64,000 nucleotides of DNA from Papaver somniferum (taxonomy: Eukaryota; Streptophyta; Magnoliopsida; Ranunculales; Papaveraceae), in NCBI RefSeq assembly GCF_003573695.1, contig NC_039367.1, forward strand, positions 163,634,542-163,698,541, in the 5' to 3' direction. Of this stretch, positions 1 to 10,429 are shown piece after piece (positions within the stretch are counted from its first letter, which is position 1; each line of letters begins with the position of its first letter). Made by a program: the position numbers and the translations under genes. The notes beneath the pieces are model-generated. The model worked only from the letters and a program-made list of their open reading frames with translations, was not told the origin of the DNA and ran no database searches.

Positions 1-30
1 TGTTGTGTTGTGCTGTGAGAAAAAAACATT

Positions 31-757
31 TAGACGTTTGGTAAAATATTAATTAAAGTTAAAGCTAATTAAAAAAGCAATCAAAGTGTGTTTGGTAAAA
101 TATCATATTCAACCATTGTTGTTGTAGAAAATGACAAAAACAGACATATATCTGAAAATAGTTTTGTTCAATTTTATAAGGTTTAAAAATAATTATTTAT
201 TTTTACTATTAAACATAAACATAAACATATATAATATTAAATTTATTTAACCACTTTTTAATATATTTATATATATATAATTTTCGAACAAAAAATCAAA
301 CTAAAATTAAGTAATTATTTAATATTATTATTAACTGTGTTATTAAACAAATATTTTATTATTTAAATTTGTTTTTATTTTTATTTTTGACAAACTAAAT
401 GAAATGGTATCATAAAATAGTTTGAAAATAAAATATAATAATATTTAAAGAATAAAATATTAGAAATAAAAAATTTATTGTATACATATTTAAGGGCAAT
501 TTTTGTCATTCACAAAATAAAATAGGGACAAAAAAGATAAATCAATCATTAAATTTTGGTGGGACCAAAGTTTATGCTTTTGTAGCTTTTAAAAGCTCCT
601 CCTCCCCGGCTTCTAAAAATTGAGGAATTTGGGAAGTGCTTTGGATAAAAAGTGCTTTCATTTTTTTTTAGCAAACACCAATTTCAAAAATTATTAACAT
701 AGTATAAGTTTTGAAAGTGTTTTTAAAAAAAATAAAAGCATTACCAAACCCGGCCTA
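31..757. mobile_element. hAT-like MITE remnant
   Basis: An AT-rich stretch with no ORF is bounded on the left by TAGACGTTTGGTAA and on the right by TTACCAAACCCGGCCTA. These read as imperfect terminal inverted repeats (TAG-x-GTTTGGTAA). Near the right end there are short AAAGTGCTTT/AAAAGC-type motifs like those in many plant hAT MITEs. I see no convincing 8-bp target duplication. The element lies directly upstream of the GH9 fragment, in what would have been its intron. Assignment to hAT is inferred from the termini only. Confidence 0.33.
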
Positions 758-788
758 AGAATCCCAACTTAGCTTTTGTTTGTTTACA

Positions 789-1129
789 GTAAACTATATA
801 TTGGGAGAGAACCCGAAAAATATTAGCTATGCGGTGGGCTTTGGCCACAGATTTCCAAGACAAGTTTATCATAGAGCTGACCCTACAGCTGCACGGAAGG
901 CTTTCAACGGAGAGATTACCCGGGCCCCAACCCGCACAACATGACTGGGGCGATTGTTGGTGGCCCGGATAAACTTGATCGGTTTAGGGATATTAGGAAA
1001 AAAAAAAGAGATTTCACTGGAGCCACATTGGTGGGGAACTCCGGATTGGTCGCAGCATTAGCTGCCATGACCAACAGTGGTGGAACGACTATTGATGTGA
1101 ACATTATGTTCTCAAAAGTCAAAAGGTAA
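789..1129 (+). pseudogene. GH9 endo-1,4-beta-glucanase, C-terminal exon fragment
   Basis: The fragment starts just after a TTTACAG acceptor and reads [19 protein letters not shown], a conserved block of plant glycosyl hydrolase family 9. The frame then shifts around 905-925. From 926 it reads [14 protein letters not shown], followed by the RFRDIR and LVGNSGLVAAL blocks near the family C-terminus, and stops at 1129. The HHRGAS motif is damaged (it reads YHRADP), and the rest of the enzyme, including the nucleophile region, is missing. GH9 enzymes cut beta-1,4-glucan in the cell wall; this piece cannot. It resembles the last exon of the minus-strand GH9 locus at 29.5-31.8 kb but is not a recent copy of it. 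Confidence 0.78.
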
Positions 1130-1473
1130 TATTTGGAATGGTTTTATCTGCCTTAAAACCCACATTATTCGAGATATATGGATGATTTCAGGTTGATGTA
1201 TTTTGAAGTATTTTTGTTGTAATTCTTCTTCTTCTTCTTTCCCCACTTTTATGATTTTCTAATTGCAATAAGTTTGTGATTGCAGGTAGTTTGGCAAGGG
1301 TGTTTGTGGTTTGTAAGGTAAGGGATTCGCAGAGTTGTTCTAATCTCTGCGCTGGGTTCTCTGAGCTCTTAGTACTTTAGTACGTACTTGGTAAAGAGAG
1401 ATTATCCCTTGAGCTTGGGAGACGCAAGTAGGTCAGTAGATTTTCCATTTTTATTTGGTCGCCCTCATGGCTT
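1130..1473. other. Non-coding, no recognisable feature
   Basis: AT-rich sequence following the GH9 fragment, with a CTT/TTC-rich tract near 1225-1240. I see no coding potential, and no 3' UTR or terminator can be assigned. Confidence 0.4.
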
Positions 1474-1640
1474 AATGTTCCATATGTGATGTCTTAAGTT
1501 ACACTGCCAGAAGCTTTTAGTATTAGCCTGGGAGTATGTGTATTTGGGGCCATCAAGGCTAAATATGTTCCATATGGTTTCAGAAGTTTTTTTTTTTTCT
1601 TATAGCCTGGGAGTATATGTTAAATTTGGCATTGCGCGCA
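1474..1640 (+). repeat. Imperfect tandem duplication, about 88-bp period
   Basis: The motifs GTTCCATATG and AGCCTGGGAGTAT both occur twice, in the same order and about 88 bp apart (1474-1550 and 1561-1640). The second copy contains a long T run. It looks like a diverged two-copy tandem duplication. Confidence 0.5.
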
Positions 1641-1744
1641 TCCATGAGTTTGATAGAGCCAAGCCTTTGTATTTGTCCTGCAAAATTGTACAAGGCGTGG
1701 TTTCGGCATATCGGGCATGTTTAATAGACCAGTTATCTGAGTTG

Positions 1745-2217
1745 TGCTTTCTTGATATAACAGTCCTTCAGGAATCGAACCCGTGAATATATTCATCGAA
1801 ATATCAAGCACTCGATTTGGTTCGGAATTTCACCTGACAATTTGTTATCAGATAAATTCACGTACGTTAAGTTTTTTAACAAAAAAAAATTTTCTGGGAG
1901 TGTTCCGCTAAGATTGTTCACGGCAAGATTTAAAAAATTACCAATCCAACCCGGAATTTCTCCATATAAATTCATTTCCGACATCAAAAATGTCTTCCAC
2001 TTTGTCAAGTTACTGAATTCATTCGGAATTTTCGACGGCAAGAAAACATTAGATGACGTACTGCAGTGATGAGACTTATTCGAACTCCATGATTCGAGCG
2101 TTGTTGGATTTCCAAATTCCTTCTTTAGTTTTAGAAGAATACTTCGTTGTTCTTCATTTTCTTGAATTCCCAGTGAATTTACAGCAACAAAAAAAGAGTA
2201 GATAGAATGAAAATGAG
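1745..2217 (-). pseudogene. LRR receptor-like kinase, N-terminal fragment
   Basis: Read on the minus strand, a hydrophobic signal-peptide-like stretch (LIFILSTLFLLL) shifts frame into EEQRSILLKLKKEFGNP followed by LESWSS, the pattern of a plant LRRNT_2 cap. Next come leucine-rich repeats containing NLYGEIPGWIGNF, NNLSGTLPENFFLLKNL and NLSDNKLSGEIPNQI. After another frameshift near 1805 the repeats continue as LDISMNIFTGSIPEGLL. Intact relatives are membrane receptors with about 20 LRRs and a cytoplasmic kinase; here the remaining repeats, the membrane segment and the kinase are absent. At least two frameshifts make it a pseudogene. HAESA/HSL-type receptors are the nearest I can suggest. Confidence 0.72.
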
Positions 2218-3984
2218 ATGGGAAATGCTTCCTTTAGGATTTGAAAGTGTTTTATTGAACATCTTTGATTTGAGAAGAAATTGAATTACCAAGATCTTAG
2301 AACTCCAAATTGTTGAATTATATAGATAGATTGGTTGAATTTTCAAGAATCGAAGTTGATGTTAATCAAGCAAAACACAAATGGGGTGTGATTATGTAAA
2401 CACGGAGTGATTACGCACAACTACTAATCTCCATCAATTCAGTCACTCTCTCTAGGACTCTACTCAAACATATGTTCCACTGCATGAATATTTTGTTTGA
2501 ATCTTAGATTCTTAGTACTGCTGGATGATATTATTGATGCAACTGCTTCACTCTAGACATCGACAAAATGAACAGTTCAAATGTCGCAATTCAGTATTGA
2601 AGTTGTGGTCTGATACGTTTCTCATCACAAATCTGTGTAGCTACTTCAGAGGGTAATTAGAGGATCCTAGTATATCCTGAGTCCGAGTTTCCAATTTCTA
2701 AAACGCAAAATGGGTTATTTGTCCAAATATTTTAAAACATGGTTCAAATAGACGAGTAAAAATTATTATGCGGAAAATGGACACCAAAAAATAGCAAGGA
2801 TGAAACTGGATTCATCGTAACTTAAACTTAAAAAATAGTAAGGATGAAACTGGATGCATCCTGATGTTAATTCAAAATAAGAAAATGTATTTGAAAATGG
2901 GTAGGATGAAACTGTTTACATCCCGACTATTTTTACATTTTTGTCCATTTAAACAGTATCAAAATCTAAATGACATTTTCACCCAGGAATTGTTGATTTT
3001 GGTCTTTTTAACCAATTTTGTGTTTCTAAAAAAAACTTCCTAATCAAGGCTGAACCAAGTTTAAGAGACGACCATTATGGCTAGCCCAAATGACACTAAT
3101 AGTGGGTTTGGGCTACTAAAAGACATTCTAGTTAACGAATGAGTAAAGTTTTAGTTATTGCACTGCATGCCCTCATCTTATGAGCCATACAGTTAGAATA
3201 GCCATCTCCAATCCTTCTGAATCCTTCTTAAGTTGGAAGAGCTAATGCTGTCAAGTCATCCTTTCTGTTTCTTTCAGCTTCAGGGATCACATCATTTTAT
3301 ACAACAGAATTACATGTTCAAGCGAGTAAGTATATTTTCTGAGTGGAAGTGCAAAAATGGTGTGAGAAGCATCATTTTATAAACAAAGAGGTATTGGCGT
3401 ATTACCCATACCATAAAATGTTGTTTCAGCTCTTAACCAAGAATCAAAAATTGTCAAGAGTGCAGCAAATAAAACGTCAGATGTACAATTCAAATAAACT
3501 AATCACTCGCTGCGGTTAAAGATCGAAGAAGAATAAGAAACAGTTTGCAACGTCCGATAACAAAATCTAATCTAGAGTTATTCAATCTCAGGTGCACATA
3601 TCGTGAAGGAGCAAGTCAAGAAGTTATATCCAGGATTCTTAATCAGCTCTATAAAAGTTACCAGCAAGCCCTATGGATGAAGACGATTAACAATTAGGCG
3701 TTCTGGTAAAACACTCGTTACCTGCTCCTGAATGACTTCCTGGTTAGCTTCAGCAAGTACGTAGAGGAGAACAAAGGAGAACTAATGCATGTGGTTGTTA
3801 AGGAACTCTGGAAAATCATGAAGAAGCGCCAGCAGAACACTGAAAACGCCTTTATAGAGGAAGGGAGCAGGTTCCCTGAGTTGAGCCTTTCCAGCATTTC
3901 TCAAGTACGGCACCATGAACTTAAACATATCTACAAGAAAGAGCGTGACGAAACCATAGAAACAGACTCATGTGTGGTGGTGTT
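2218..3984. other. Intergenic; degenerate short repeats only
   Basis: No gene is recognised. At about 2790-2930 the motif AGNAAGGATGAAACTGGAT recurs twice, with a third, weaker copy (GTAGGATGAAACTG), giving a small degenerate repeat. An 80-codon open stretch at 3785-4027 has no family resemblance. Confidence 0.4.
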
Positions 3985-4160
3985 ATGTGCAATACCAAAA
4001 ATTGTTCAAATGGAGCTCAATCATTGAAGTAGAATGCGGTTTACAGAGAGATTCCTGGTGGTAGTATTGATGTTAGTAGTGGTTGTGGCAGTAATTGTGG
4101 CACTAGTAATTCTGTTGCAGATGGGGGCGCAGAAGTGGTAATTGTAAAATTACATATACA
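3985..4160 (+). repeat. Copy A of a local degenerate duplication
   Basis: This segment (CAATCATTGAAGT ... GGCAGTAATTGTGGCACTAG ... GCAGATGGGG) matches 17960-18090 with many substitutions. A further stretch at 4395-4490 (ATTCAAACACAAAAATG ... AACACTTGCAGT ... TACCTCATCA) matches 19627-19750. The copies lie on either side of the Ty3 element and so predate its insertion. No coding function is recognised. Confidence 0.5.
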
Positions 4161-4489
4161 ATTGTGGATACTTCTTGAACGGGAATAAATACAATACACA
4201 AATTTCCATGGTCAATCCTGCAATATTTGATGTCCAATGCAACAGAAATAATGAGATGAAAAGACCCTCAAACACCAATCAGATGATGTGACAGTCACAT
4301 ACCTAAAAGAGTAGTTAAAGTAGATAAGAATAGTTAATTCCCTAGTTTCCTTAAACACAACTATTTCAAACGAAATAATGCTAACTGAAAGAATCCAAGA
4401 TTCAAACACAAAAATGTTAATCAACACTTGCAGTCGAATAATGAAACTGAAATAATTAATTGCATTTATTATATACCTCATCATAACGC

Positions 4490-4700
4490 AGTGCAGGTCC
4501 CATGTCCCCTTCCTCCATGTACCCTCGTGTCCCACTAGTTAGATTTTGACATGTGGCTTCATTTTTTTCCATAATTCAAAAAAGGTAACAGTATATATGC
4601 TTTTATGTTTTTTAAAAAAGGGTAAATGAAACCACATGTCAAAATCTAACTAGTGGGACACGAGGGCACATGAAGGAAGGGGATATGGGATCTGCGCCCG
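4490..4700. mobile_element. Foldback (palindromic) MITE-like element
   Basis: Positions 4490-4567 and 4622-4700 are near-perfect reverse complements; the core CTCGTGTCCCACTAGTTAG is present in both arms. They are separated by about 54 bp of AT-rich loop. The arms could form a stem of roughly 75 bp. There is no ORF. The structure fits a foldback element or MITE; no clear target-site duplication was found. Confidence 0.7.
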
Positions 4701-4854
4701 TTTCTGTGTTCAGATTAATCAAGGGAACTTCTTATATTAGGCTTTGACTTGAACCGGAGAAGACCCTCTGAATTACTCAAACTCGAACCTCCTCTTACTT
4801 TTAATTTGGTGTCGACAAGAATCCTCAATTTTCCTCCACAACATGAACATCAAC

Positions 4855-5207
4855 TGATGCAGGACATCCCTTTTCAAACTCAAGCTAAACTTAGAAGCTT
4901 CTAAACTTTGTCTAGTTTCCTAGTTTTGTTGCAACTCTATTGCGTTTATTGTTTTGCTTAGTAATTCTATTTTTAGTTAACTTCTTCTTTTAGAGTTTTA
5001 CTCTTTTTAGATTCTTGTTCACGCCTAGATATACAGGCTTAGTTTGTTCTTTGAGATACACATTATTACTATCAAGAATATTTTTATCAAGCTATTGCTT
5101 TTCAGTTCTTAACTTCTTTCTCACGTTTATCATTCTTCTTCGATTCTAAACCTCTTTTCGTTTGTCTGCAATCTATGTATTGCCTTCATCCAGTTCGTTC
5201 TCTATTA
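4855..5207 (+). repeat. 5' LTR of outer Ty3 element
   Basis: 353 bp, matching 17405-17757 at about 95%. It begins TG and ends TA. It should contain the element's promoter and polyadenylation signals, but I could not place a TATA box confidently. Confidence 0.93.
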
Positions 5208-5223
5208 GTTGGTATCTTTCGAC
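5208..5223 (+). promoter_or_regulatory. Primer-binding site, degenerate
   Basis: GTTGGTATC immediately follows the 5' LTR. It matches the start of the initiator-Met tRNA complement (TGGTATCAGAGC) for about seven bases and then diverges. Confidence 0.5.
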
Positions 5224-5324
5224 AGTAGAATAGATTTTTATTTATTCTTAGACCCTGATTTCGCTTCTGCAACCCTTTATTTTTATCAAAAACAAAACAA
5301 AGACATATAACTTCTCAACTTGTC

Positions 5325-6276
5325 ATGGCAGATGCTTTAGAAACAAGGTTTGTTGGTATTGAGAATTTACAAAAGGAGTTCAATGATAAATTGAAAAAGC
5401 TAGAAGATTTACCTACTCAGATGTCTAATCTTATGAAGTTCCTTGGGTATAAACCAGAAGATATTCCTGAGTCTTCTACAAAGCACTTAGAAGATGATGA
5501 GGTTAAATCTAATGGTGATAATACTAATGGTGGTATTCCTGATAATGTTTTATAGGGACTGAAGAAACCTAAACAACATCGAGATTATGTTCTCAATCCA
5601 AACAAGAAATCTTTCGAGTTACAGAAAGACAGTGATGCAGAAGACACTAGAGAGGATGAGCTACAAATACGTTGGATTGAAGAAAGACGAATACGTATTG
5701 GACAGACTCCATACAGTTCTTTACCAGAATACAAGTTAAAACCAGACATACCTTCTTTTAATGGAAGTTTCAAAATTTAGGAGTTACTAGACCGGATTTA
5801 TGAAGCTGAGGCTTTCTTTGAGTTCATGGACGTTCCTGAAGATTCTAAAGTTAAGCTTGTAGCTTACAAACTTAAAGGTGGAGCTGCTGCTTGGTGGGAG
5901 AAGATTTGTGAAGATAGACGCAATTCTCATAAACACCCTATACGTACTTGGACACGAATGCGTAAGATAATACGAGCTAAATCTTTACCAAGTGACTACA
6001 GACAACAACTCTTTGTTAAACTGCAGAATTGTCAACAAGGATCTCGTCTTGTAGAAGAATATGTTGTCTAGTTCTATAACTTACTTGCCAGGAATGAAAT
6101 TAATGAATCTGAAGAACAATTGGTAGCGCGTTTTATTGAAGGATTGAATAGATTGATTCAAAACAACATGACTCAATCTGCTTTTACTATGGTTGAAGCT
6201 ATTCCACAAGCTATTAAGATCGAACAACGACTCTTTAAAGCTTCCAAAACTTCTCAGTTTCGTCCTCCTCGGTTTA
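5325..6276 (+). pseudogene. gag: gag of outer Ty3 element, 5' part
   Basis: One reading frame from ATG 5325 carries a retrotransposon gag capsid region, including VKLVAYKLKGGAAAWWEKI, RTWTRMRKIIRAKSLPSDY and EEQLVARFIEGLN. Gag forms the cytoplasmic particle that packages the element RNA. Three in-frame TAG codons interrupt it (5553, 5778, 6069). It is cut at 6276 by the nested element and resumes at 13777 with the zinc knuckle. The N-terminus (MADALETRFVGIENLQKEF) looks helical or coiled-coil. Confidence 0.88.
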
Positions 6277-6279
6277 ATT

Positions 6280-7452
6280 CCAGAATGGATATCAAATATG
6301 GTGGTGGTACCTAAAAAGAACAAAGGAATTAGGATTTGTATAGATTTTACAGATCTAAACAAAGCGTTCCCTAAAGACAACTTCCATTTACCCGACATAC
6401 CTCAAATGGTGGAATCGGCTTCAGGGAATGATAGAGTCACAATGTTAGATGGGTACAAAGGCTATAATCAAATTCCTTTGGCAGAAGAACATCAAGCACA
6501 CACTGCTTTCTTCGCACCAGGAGGTTTATATTGTTACACGAAAATGCTGTTTGGATTGAAGAATGCCGGTGCGACTTATCAAAGAATGGTGCAGAAAGTG
6601 TTCGAAAAATTGATACATAAAACATTGGAAGTCTATGTAGATGATATGATAATTAAAAGCAAAGAGGCGAAAGATCATGTTGATGATTTTCGAGAAATAT
6701 TTGAACAGATGCGAATATTCAATATTAAAGTAAACCCAGAAAAATGTATAATTGGTGTATCATCAGGAAAATTCTTAGGATATATTATATCCAAGGAGGG
6801 AATACAATTTGATCCGGAAAAGGTACAAGCGATTAGAGATATGCCACCACCTACGACGTTCAAATATGTTCAAAAGTTAAATGGATTGATAGCATCATTG
6901 GGAAGATTTATTGCAAGATCTTCGGAAAAATGTAAACACTTTTTCAATATACTAAAGAAGGGAACCAAATTTTAATGGACAAGGGAGTGCCACAAAGCAT
7001 TACAGAGCATAAAATATTATTTGGTAAACTTATCCATTATGCAAAAGGCGAAGCAGAGAGAAGAACTGTTATTGTACCTAGCATTAACATCTCATGCATT
7101 AAGTGCAGTAATGTTACGATCAGAGGAAGGTGTAGAAAAACCGATATATTACATAAGAAAAACATATAACTCCGCAGAGAAAAATTATTCAAAAATCGAA
7201 AAGATGATTCTCGCACTTGTATATGCATCATTCAAGCTTCGCATTTATTTTCAAGCTCACAAAATTAAAGTATTAACAAAAGTACCAATTGAAAACGCAA
7301 TGAAGAATTCAAAGAGGTCAGGAAGAATAGAGAGGTGGAATGCACAATTAGGAAACTATGAGATTGGTTATGAAATTTTATCTTTACCAAAGTCTCAAGT
7401 TATCGCAGAGTTTCTTGCAGAATTTCCAATAGAAGAAGATGAATATGTATAA
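6280..7452 (+). pseudogene. pol: Tat pol: reverse transcriptase and RNase H
   Basis: One frame starts mid-domain with WISNMVVVPKKNKGIRICID and runs through the fingers and palm (DFTDLNKAFPKDNF, LFGLKNAGATYQRMV) to the active-site motif YVDDMIIKS near 6634-6660. An in-frame TAA at 6973 replaces a codon just before WTRECHKAL. The retroviral-type RNase H region follows (PIYYIRKTYNSAEKNYSKIE). A second in-frame TAA occurs at 7450. The enzyme would copy element RNA to DNA in the cytoplasmic particle; missing fingers residues and stops rule that out. The abrupt start is the deletion junction. Confidence 0.9.
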
Positions 7453-7455
7453 GAA

Positions 7456-7890
7456 ATGATGGAGGTGGATGAAGAACATGGAAATCCTAATGATTTATTG
7501 ACTGAGCGAAATCCAAACAGATGGGAGATTTTGGTGGATGGATCCTCCAATGGAGAAGGAAATGGGATTGGTATTGTATTCATTTCATCAACAGGAGCGA
7601 GAATGGCTTACTCATTCAGATTGGACTTCGCATCCACAAATAATGAAACTGAATATGAAGCAGTCGTTCACGCACAAAGATTAGCAATTGAAATGAAGAT
7701 TGAGGATCCGCGAATAAATAGTGATTCCCAGCTGGTAATTCATCAGATAGAAGGCACATATAGTACTAATGAACCATTTTTGCAAAAAATATAGGAGATT
7801 GGTTATGGATTTAGCAATGCAAATTCCAAAAATAAGTTGGAGACATATAGGGAGAAAAAATAATAGACTTGCAGATGCATTGGCGTTCAT
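7456..7890 (+). pseudogene. pol: Tat pol: second (archaeal-type) RNase H domain
   Basis: The frame continues with WEILVDGSSNGEGNGIGIV, NNETEYEAVVHAQRLAIEM and NSDSQLVIHQIEGTY, carrying the Asp-Glu-Asp pattern of the extra RNase H typical of Tat-clade elements. A frameshift occurs near 7785, within a run of A residues where one extra A fits. The domain then finishes in the next frame with ISWRHIGRKNNRLADALA. This domain distinguishes Tat elements from the outer element, which has only one RNase H. Confidence 0.85.
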
Positions 7891-9279
7891 ACCATCAATG
7901 TTAGTAGATCAGGTCGCAAGGGATATACAAATACAAACACTATTATTACCATCTATAGAAAAGGGTGAAAAAGTGCAAACAGATGTGATGATCATAGACG
8001 ATACACAAGCAGAAAATTTGAGCGAAGAGAAGGATTGGAGAAATGAGATACACTCTTATCTAGAGAAGGGGGAATTGCCGAAGAAAAGATTAGAAGCACA
8101 CAAATTAAAGAGTCGTGCGACAAATTATGAATTACTGGATGGTGTTCTTTATAAAAGGTCATTCCTTGGGCCTTCGCTCAGATGTCTTACGCGAAAGGAA
8201 GGAATCGAAATTCTAAAAGCATTACACTATGGCGATGCTGGCAACCATAATGGAGGAAGATCACTCGGATACAGAGCAAAAATACAGGGCTATTACTGGC
8301 CATATATGCATGAAGATGCAAAACAAGTTTCGAGAAGATGCGAAGAATGTCAACGTCATGGCAAGAAGATACATGCACATGGGGCTATGGTTAATACATC
8401 AACAAATGTGTGGCCCTTTGGAAAATGGGGAATAGATATTGTTGGACCATTTATACCAGGAACGGGACAAAAAAGGTTCCTAATCGTCGCAACAGACTAT
8501 TTCACTAAATGGGCAGAAGTAAAAGCAGTTCAACATATCCGCGATAAAGAAACCTTCACATTCATTTTTGAAAATATTATATGCAGATTTGGCATTCCTG
8601 AACAATTGGTGTCTGATAATGGGAAGCAGTTTGAAGGCGAGAATATAACAATGCTTCTCAATGCGTTCAAAATTCAAAGTGGAAAATCTACCCCTTTGTA
8701 TCCTCAGAGTAATGGACAAGTAGAAGCTACAAACAAAATAATCGCAGACAAACTGAAGAAAAAGTTAGAAGGGAACAACAAAGGATGGTGCGAACAAGTA
8801 CATAATAAGTATGGGCTTACAAAACTACAAGAAGAGAAGCAACCGGAATGTCGCCCTTGTGTCTGACATATGGAGTAGAGGCAGTGCTACCAACATAAGT
8901 GATCATCCCTACCACAAAGAGAGAAGCTTGGGAAAAGAATTTAAGTGCGGACTTGATCTTAACAAAGTTGGATGATTTGGAGGAAGTAAGAGAAGTCGCT
9001 TTGCAGCACATGGAAAATTATCAAAAAAGACCAGCTCGAGAATACAACAAGCGGGTTAAAATATAAGAATTCCAACCATTCGAATTAGTGCTACGCGAAA
9101 TTCCAGTATATCAAAAAGGAAAAGATGGAAAATTGGAGAAAAGTTGGGATGGACCTTATATAATAAAAAGAATAGTTGGAGAGGGAGACCATGAATTAAT
9201 GGATCCTGAAGGACGAAATACAGGTCGTAAATTAGACCGCCCTTGGAATAGGCAATTCTTGAAAAAATATTATCCATAG
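7891..9279 (+). pseudogene. pol: Tat pol: integrase
   Basis: An HHCC zinc-binding region is visible (HYGDAGNH ... CEECQRHG near 8225-8360). The catalytic core follows: WGIDIVGPF, FGIPEQLVSDNGKQF and PQSNGQVEATNK supply the D, D and E residues. After a frameshift near 8815 the frame reads RREATGMSP and YGVEAVLPT, then stops at about 8898 and 9063. It ends with the beta-barrel-like C-terminal region SWDGPYIIKRIVGEG and the stop at 9279. Integrase would insert element DNA in the nucleus. The disruptions make it non-functional. Confidence 0.88.
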
Positions 9280-9539
9280 CCACTTGCGAATCAATTCGCA
9301 TGGATAAAAAGTTAATAGTCTGAAAGTTGATATTTTTGAACAATATTTCGAATATTTGTAATGCAAATATTTCGCTTGAAAGTTAATAAATCCTATAAAA
9401 TAAAAGTAAGACCTCGATAAAGGCTACAGAAAATGAGATTTATTATCAGATTTTATAGGAATCCGAATGTGGCGTGCCCTCTAGTTCGCGCATATGCAAG
9501 AGGAAATATAGTAGGACCTATCGCACGTCACAATCGGAA
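9280..9539 (+). other. Non-coding spacer after Tat pol
   Basis: AT-rich with short repeated ATATTTCG motifs and no ORF. It separates pol from the conserved block that starts near 9540. Confidence 0.5.
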
Positions 9540-10080
9540 AGACCTAGAAGACATGACTCAAGGGAAGGCTACACCGACCCCATAACTTCAGTTGTGTAGA
9601 TTTGGGGTGAGAATTAAACGATAATTCTCATCCGGGAGAGATACCTTAAATTTTTAGTCTAAGATAGAAATCTTAGATTGAGAGCCTAAGGTGAGAAAGG
9701 CTCTCCCAAGGAGTGCAGAAACTCGATCAGGGCGCCGAGGTACACAGTTGAGACAAGAGTGCCTGGGGCGTCTGGAGCGTACCTTGTCACTCTTGACAAG
9801 TCCTGACTATGATGCACTCGGTCCGAAGATACCCCACTTAGGGTGCGGTCTTGCTTCCATAAACCTTATCGGTAGTGTATGCGAGACTGCGAAATTAACT
9901 GGTTGTTGCATAAATGGATGGTAAGAGCCATAATCTTAACCCGATAGAGGTAAGCTTCCTTGAAGGGGCAACCAGAGGGGAAGATAAGGACGACACCCTC
10001 CATTAGGGAGCTGAATTGTGTCAAAAGACGTAAATATCATAAGGCTTTTACTCATGGGAGTATTAATACTTGTGATATTT
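9540..10080 (+). other. Conserved block between pol and antisense ORF (Tat copy 1)
   Basis: This block is matched in inverted orientation by 62740-63330 in the second Tat copy, at about 90% over the core 9691-9865 with no indels there. The two LTRs align much more poorly. The core can be read as an open frame starting GTG 9691 (SAETRSGRRGT, SPDYDALGPKIPHLGCG). However, most of the roughly 15 substitutions between copies in that frame change the residue, which argues against a selected protein. Arms ACAAGAGTG and CACTCTTGAC flank a 30-odd-base loop and could form a hairpin. A transcribed structured region, such as a splicing or packaging signal, is an inference. Confidence 0.6.
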
Positions 10081-10429
10081 ATGCGAAAAACTTAAAGAGG
10101 AAATAATACAAGCGAAAAAGATAAGACTAGATCAATTGGTCGATGTACTAAACTGCAAAGACCTCCTGCGATCTCGTCGCAAAAAATGAGGCAAGATAAG
10201 ACCTTTACATAGGAAGGAAAAATAAGACCTCTCAAGTAAATTAAACAAACTACTGATAAATTCGCACGATTGTTTCTTACAAGAAAAATAATAATAGGCA
10301 AGTATGGGAATTAAAGCAACAATGTATTATCTTCCTTGCAACAAAAAAATATACGAAGGCTCAAAATACGTCGAAATAAAGAAAGCAAATCAAGAATGCT
10401 TAACAGCAGCATCTTATTCAAAATATTTT
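10081..10429 (+). other. Non-coding spacer before antisense ORF terminus
   Basis: No ORF of note. Tracts around 10120-10240 (TGCGATCTCGTCGC, AGGCAAGATAAGACC) also match copy 2 near 62590-62700 in inverted orientation, so the alignable region extends into this spacer more weakly. Confidence 0.45.

Noticed and set aside
3785..4027. 80-codon plus-strand ORF
   Set aside because: No family motif, partly in a duplicated non-coding segment, and no supporting splice or promoter context.
4212..4535. 107-codon minus-strand ORF
   Set aside because: It overlaps the foldback arm and a duplicated non-coding segment. Composition is AT-driven, with no motif.
9691..9924. Conserved small protein (78 codons) in the Tat block
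   Set aside because: The frame is open in both copies, but most differences between them change the amino acid and no protein family is matched. Conservation looks nucleotide-level.
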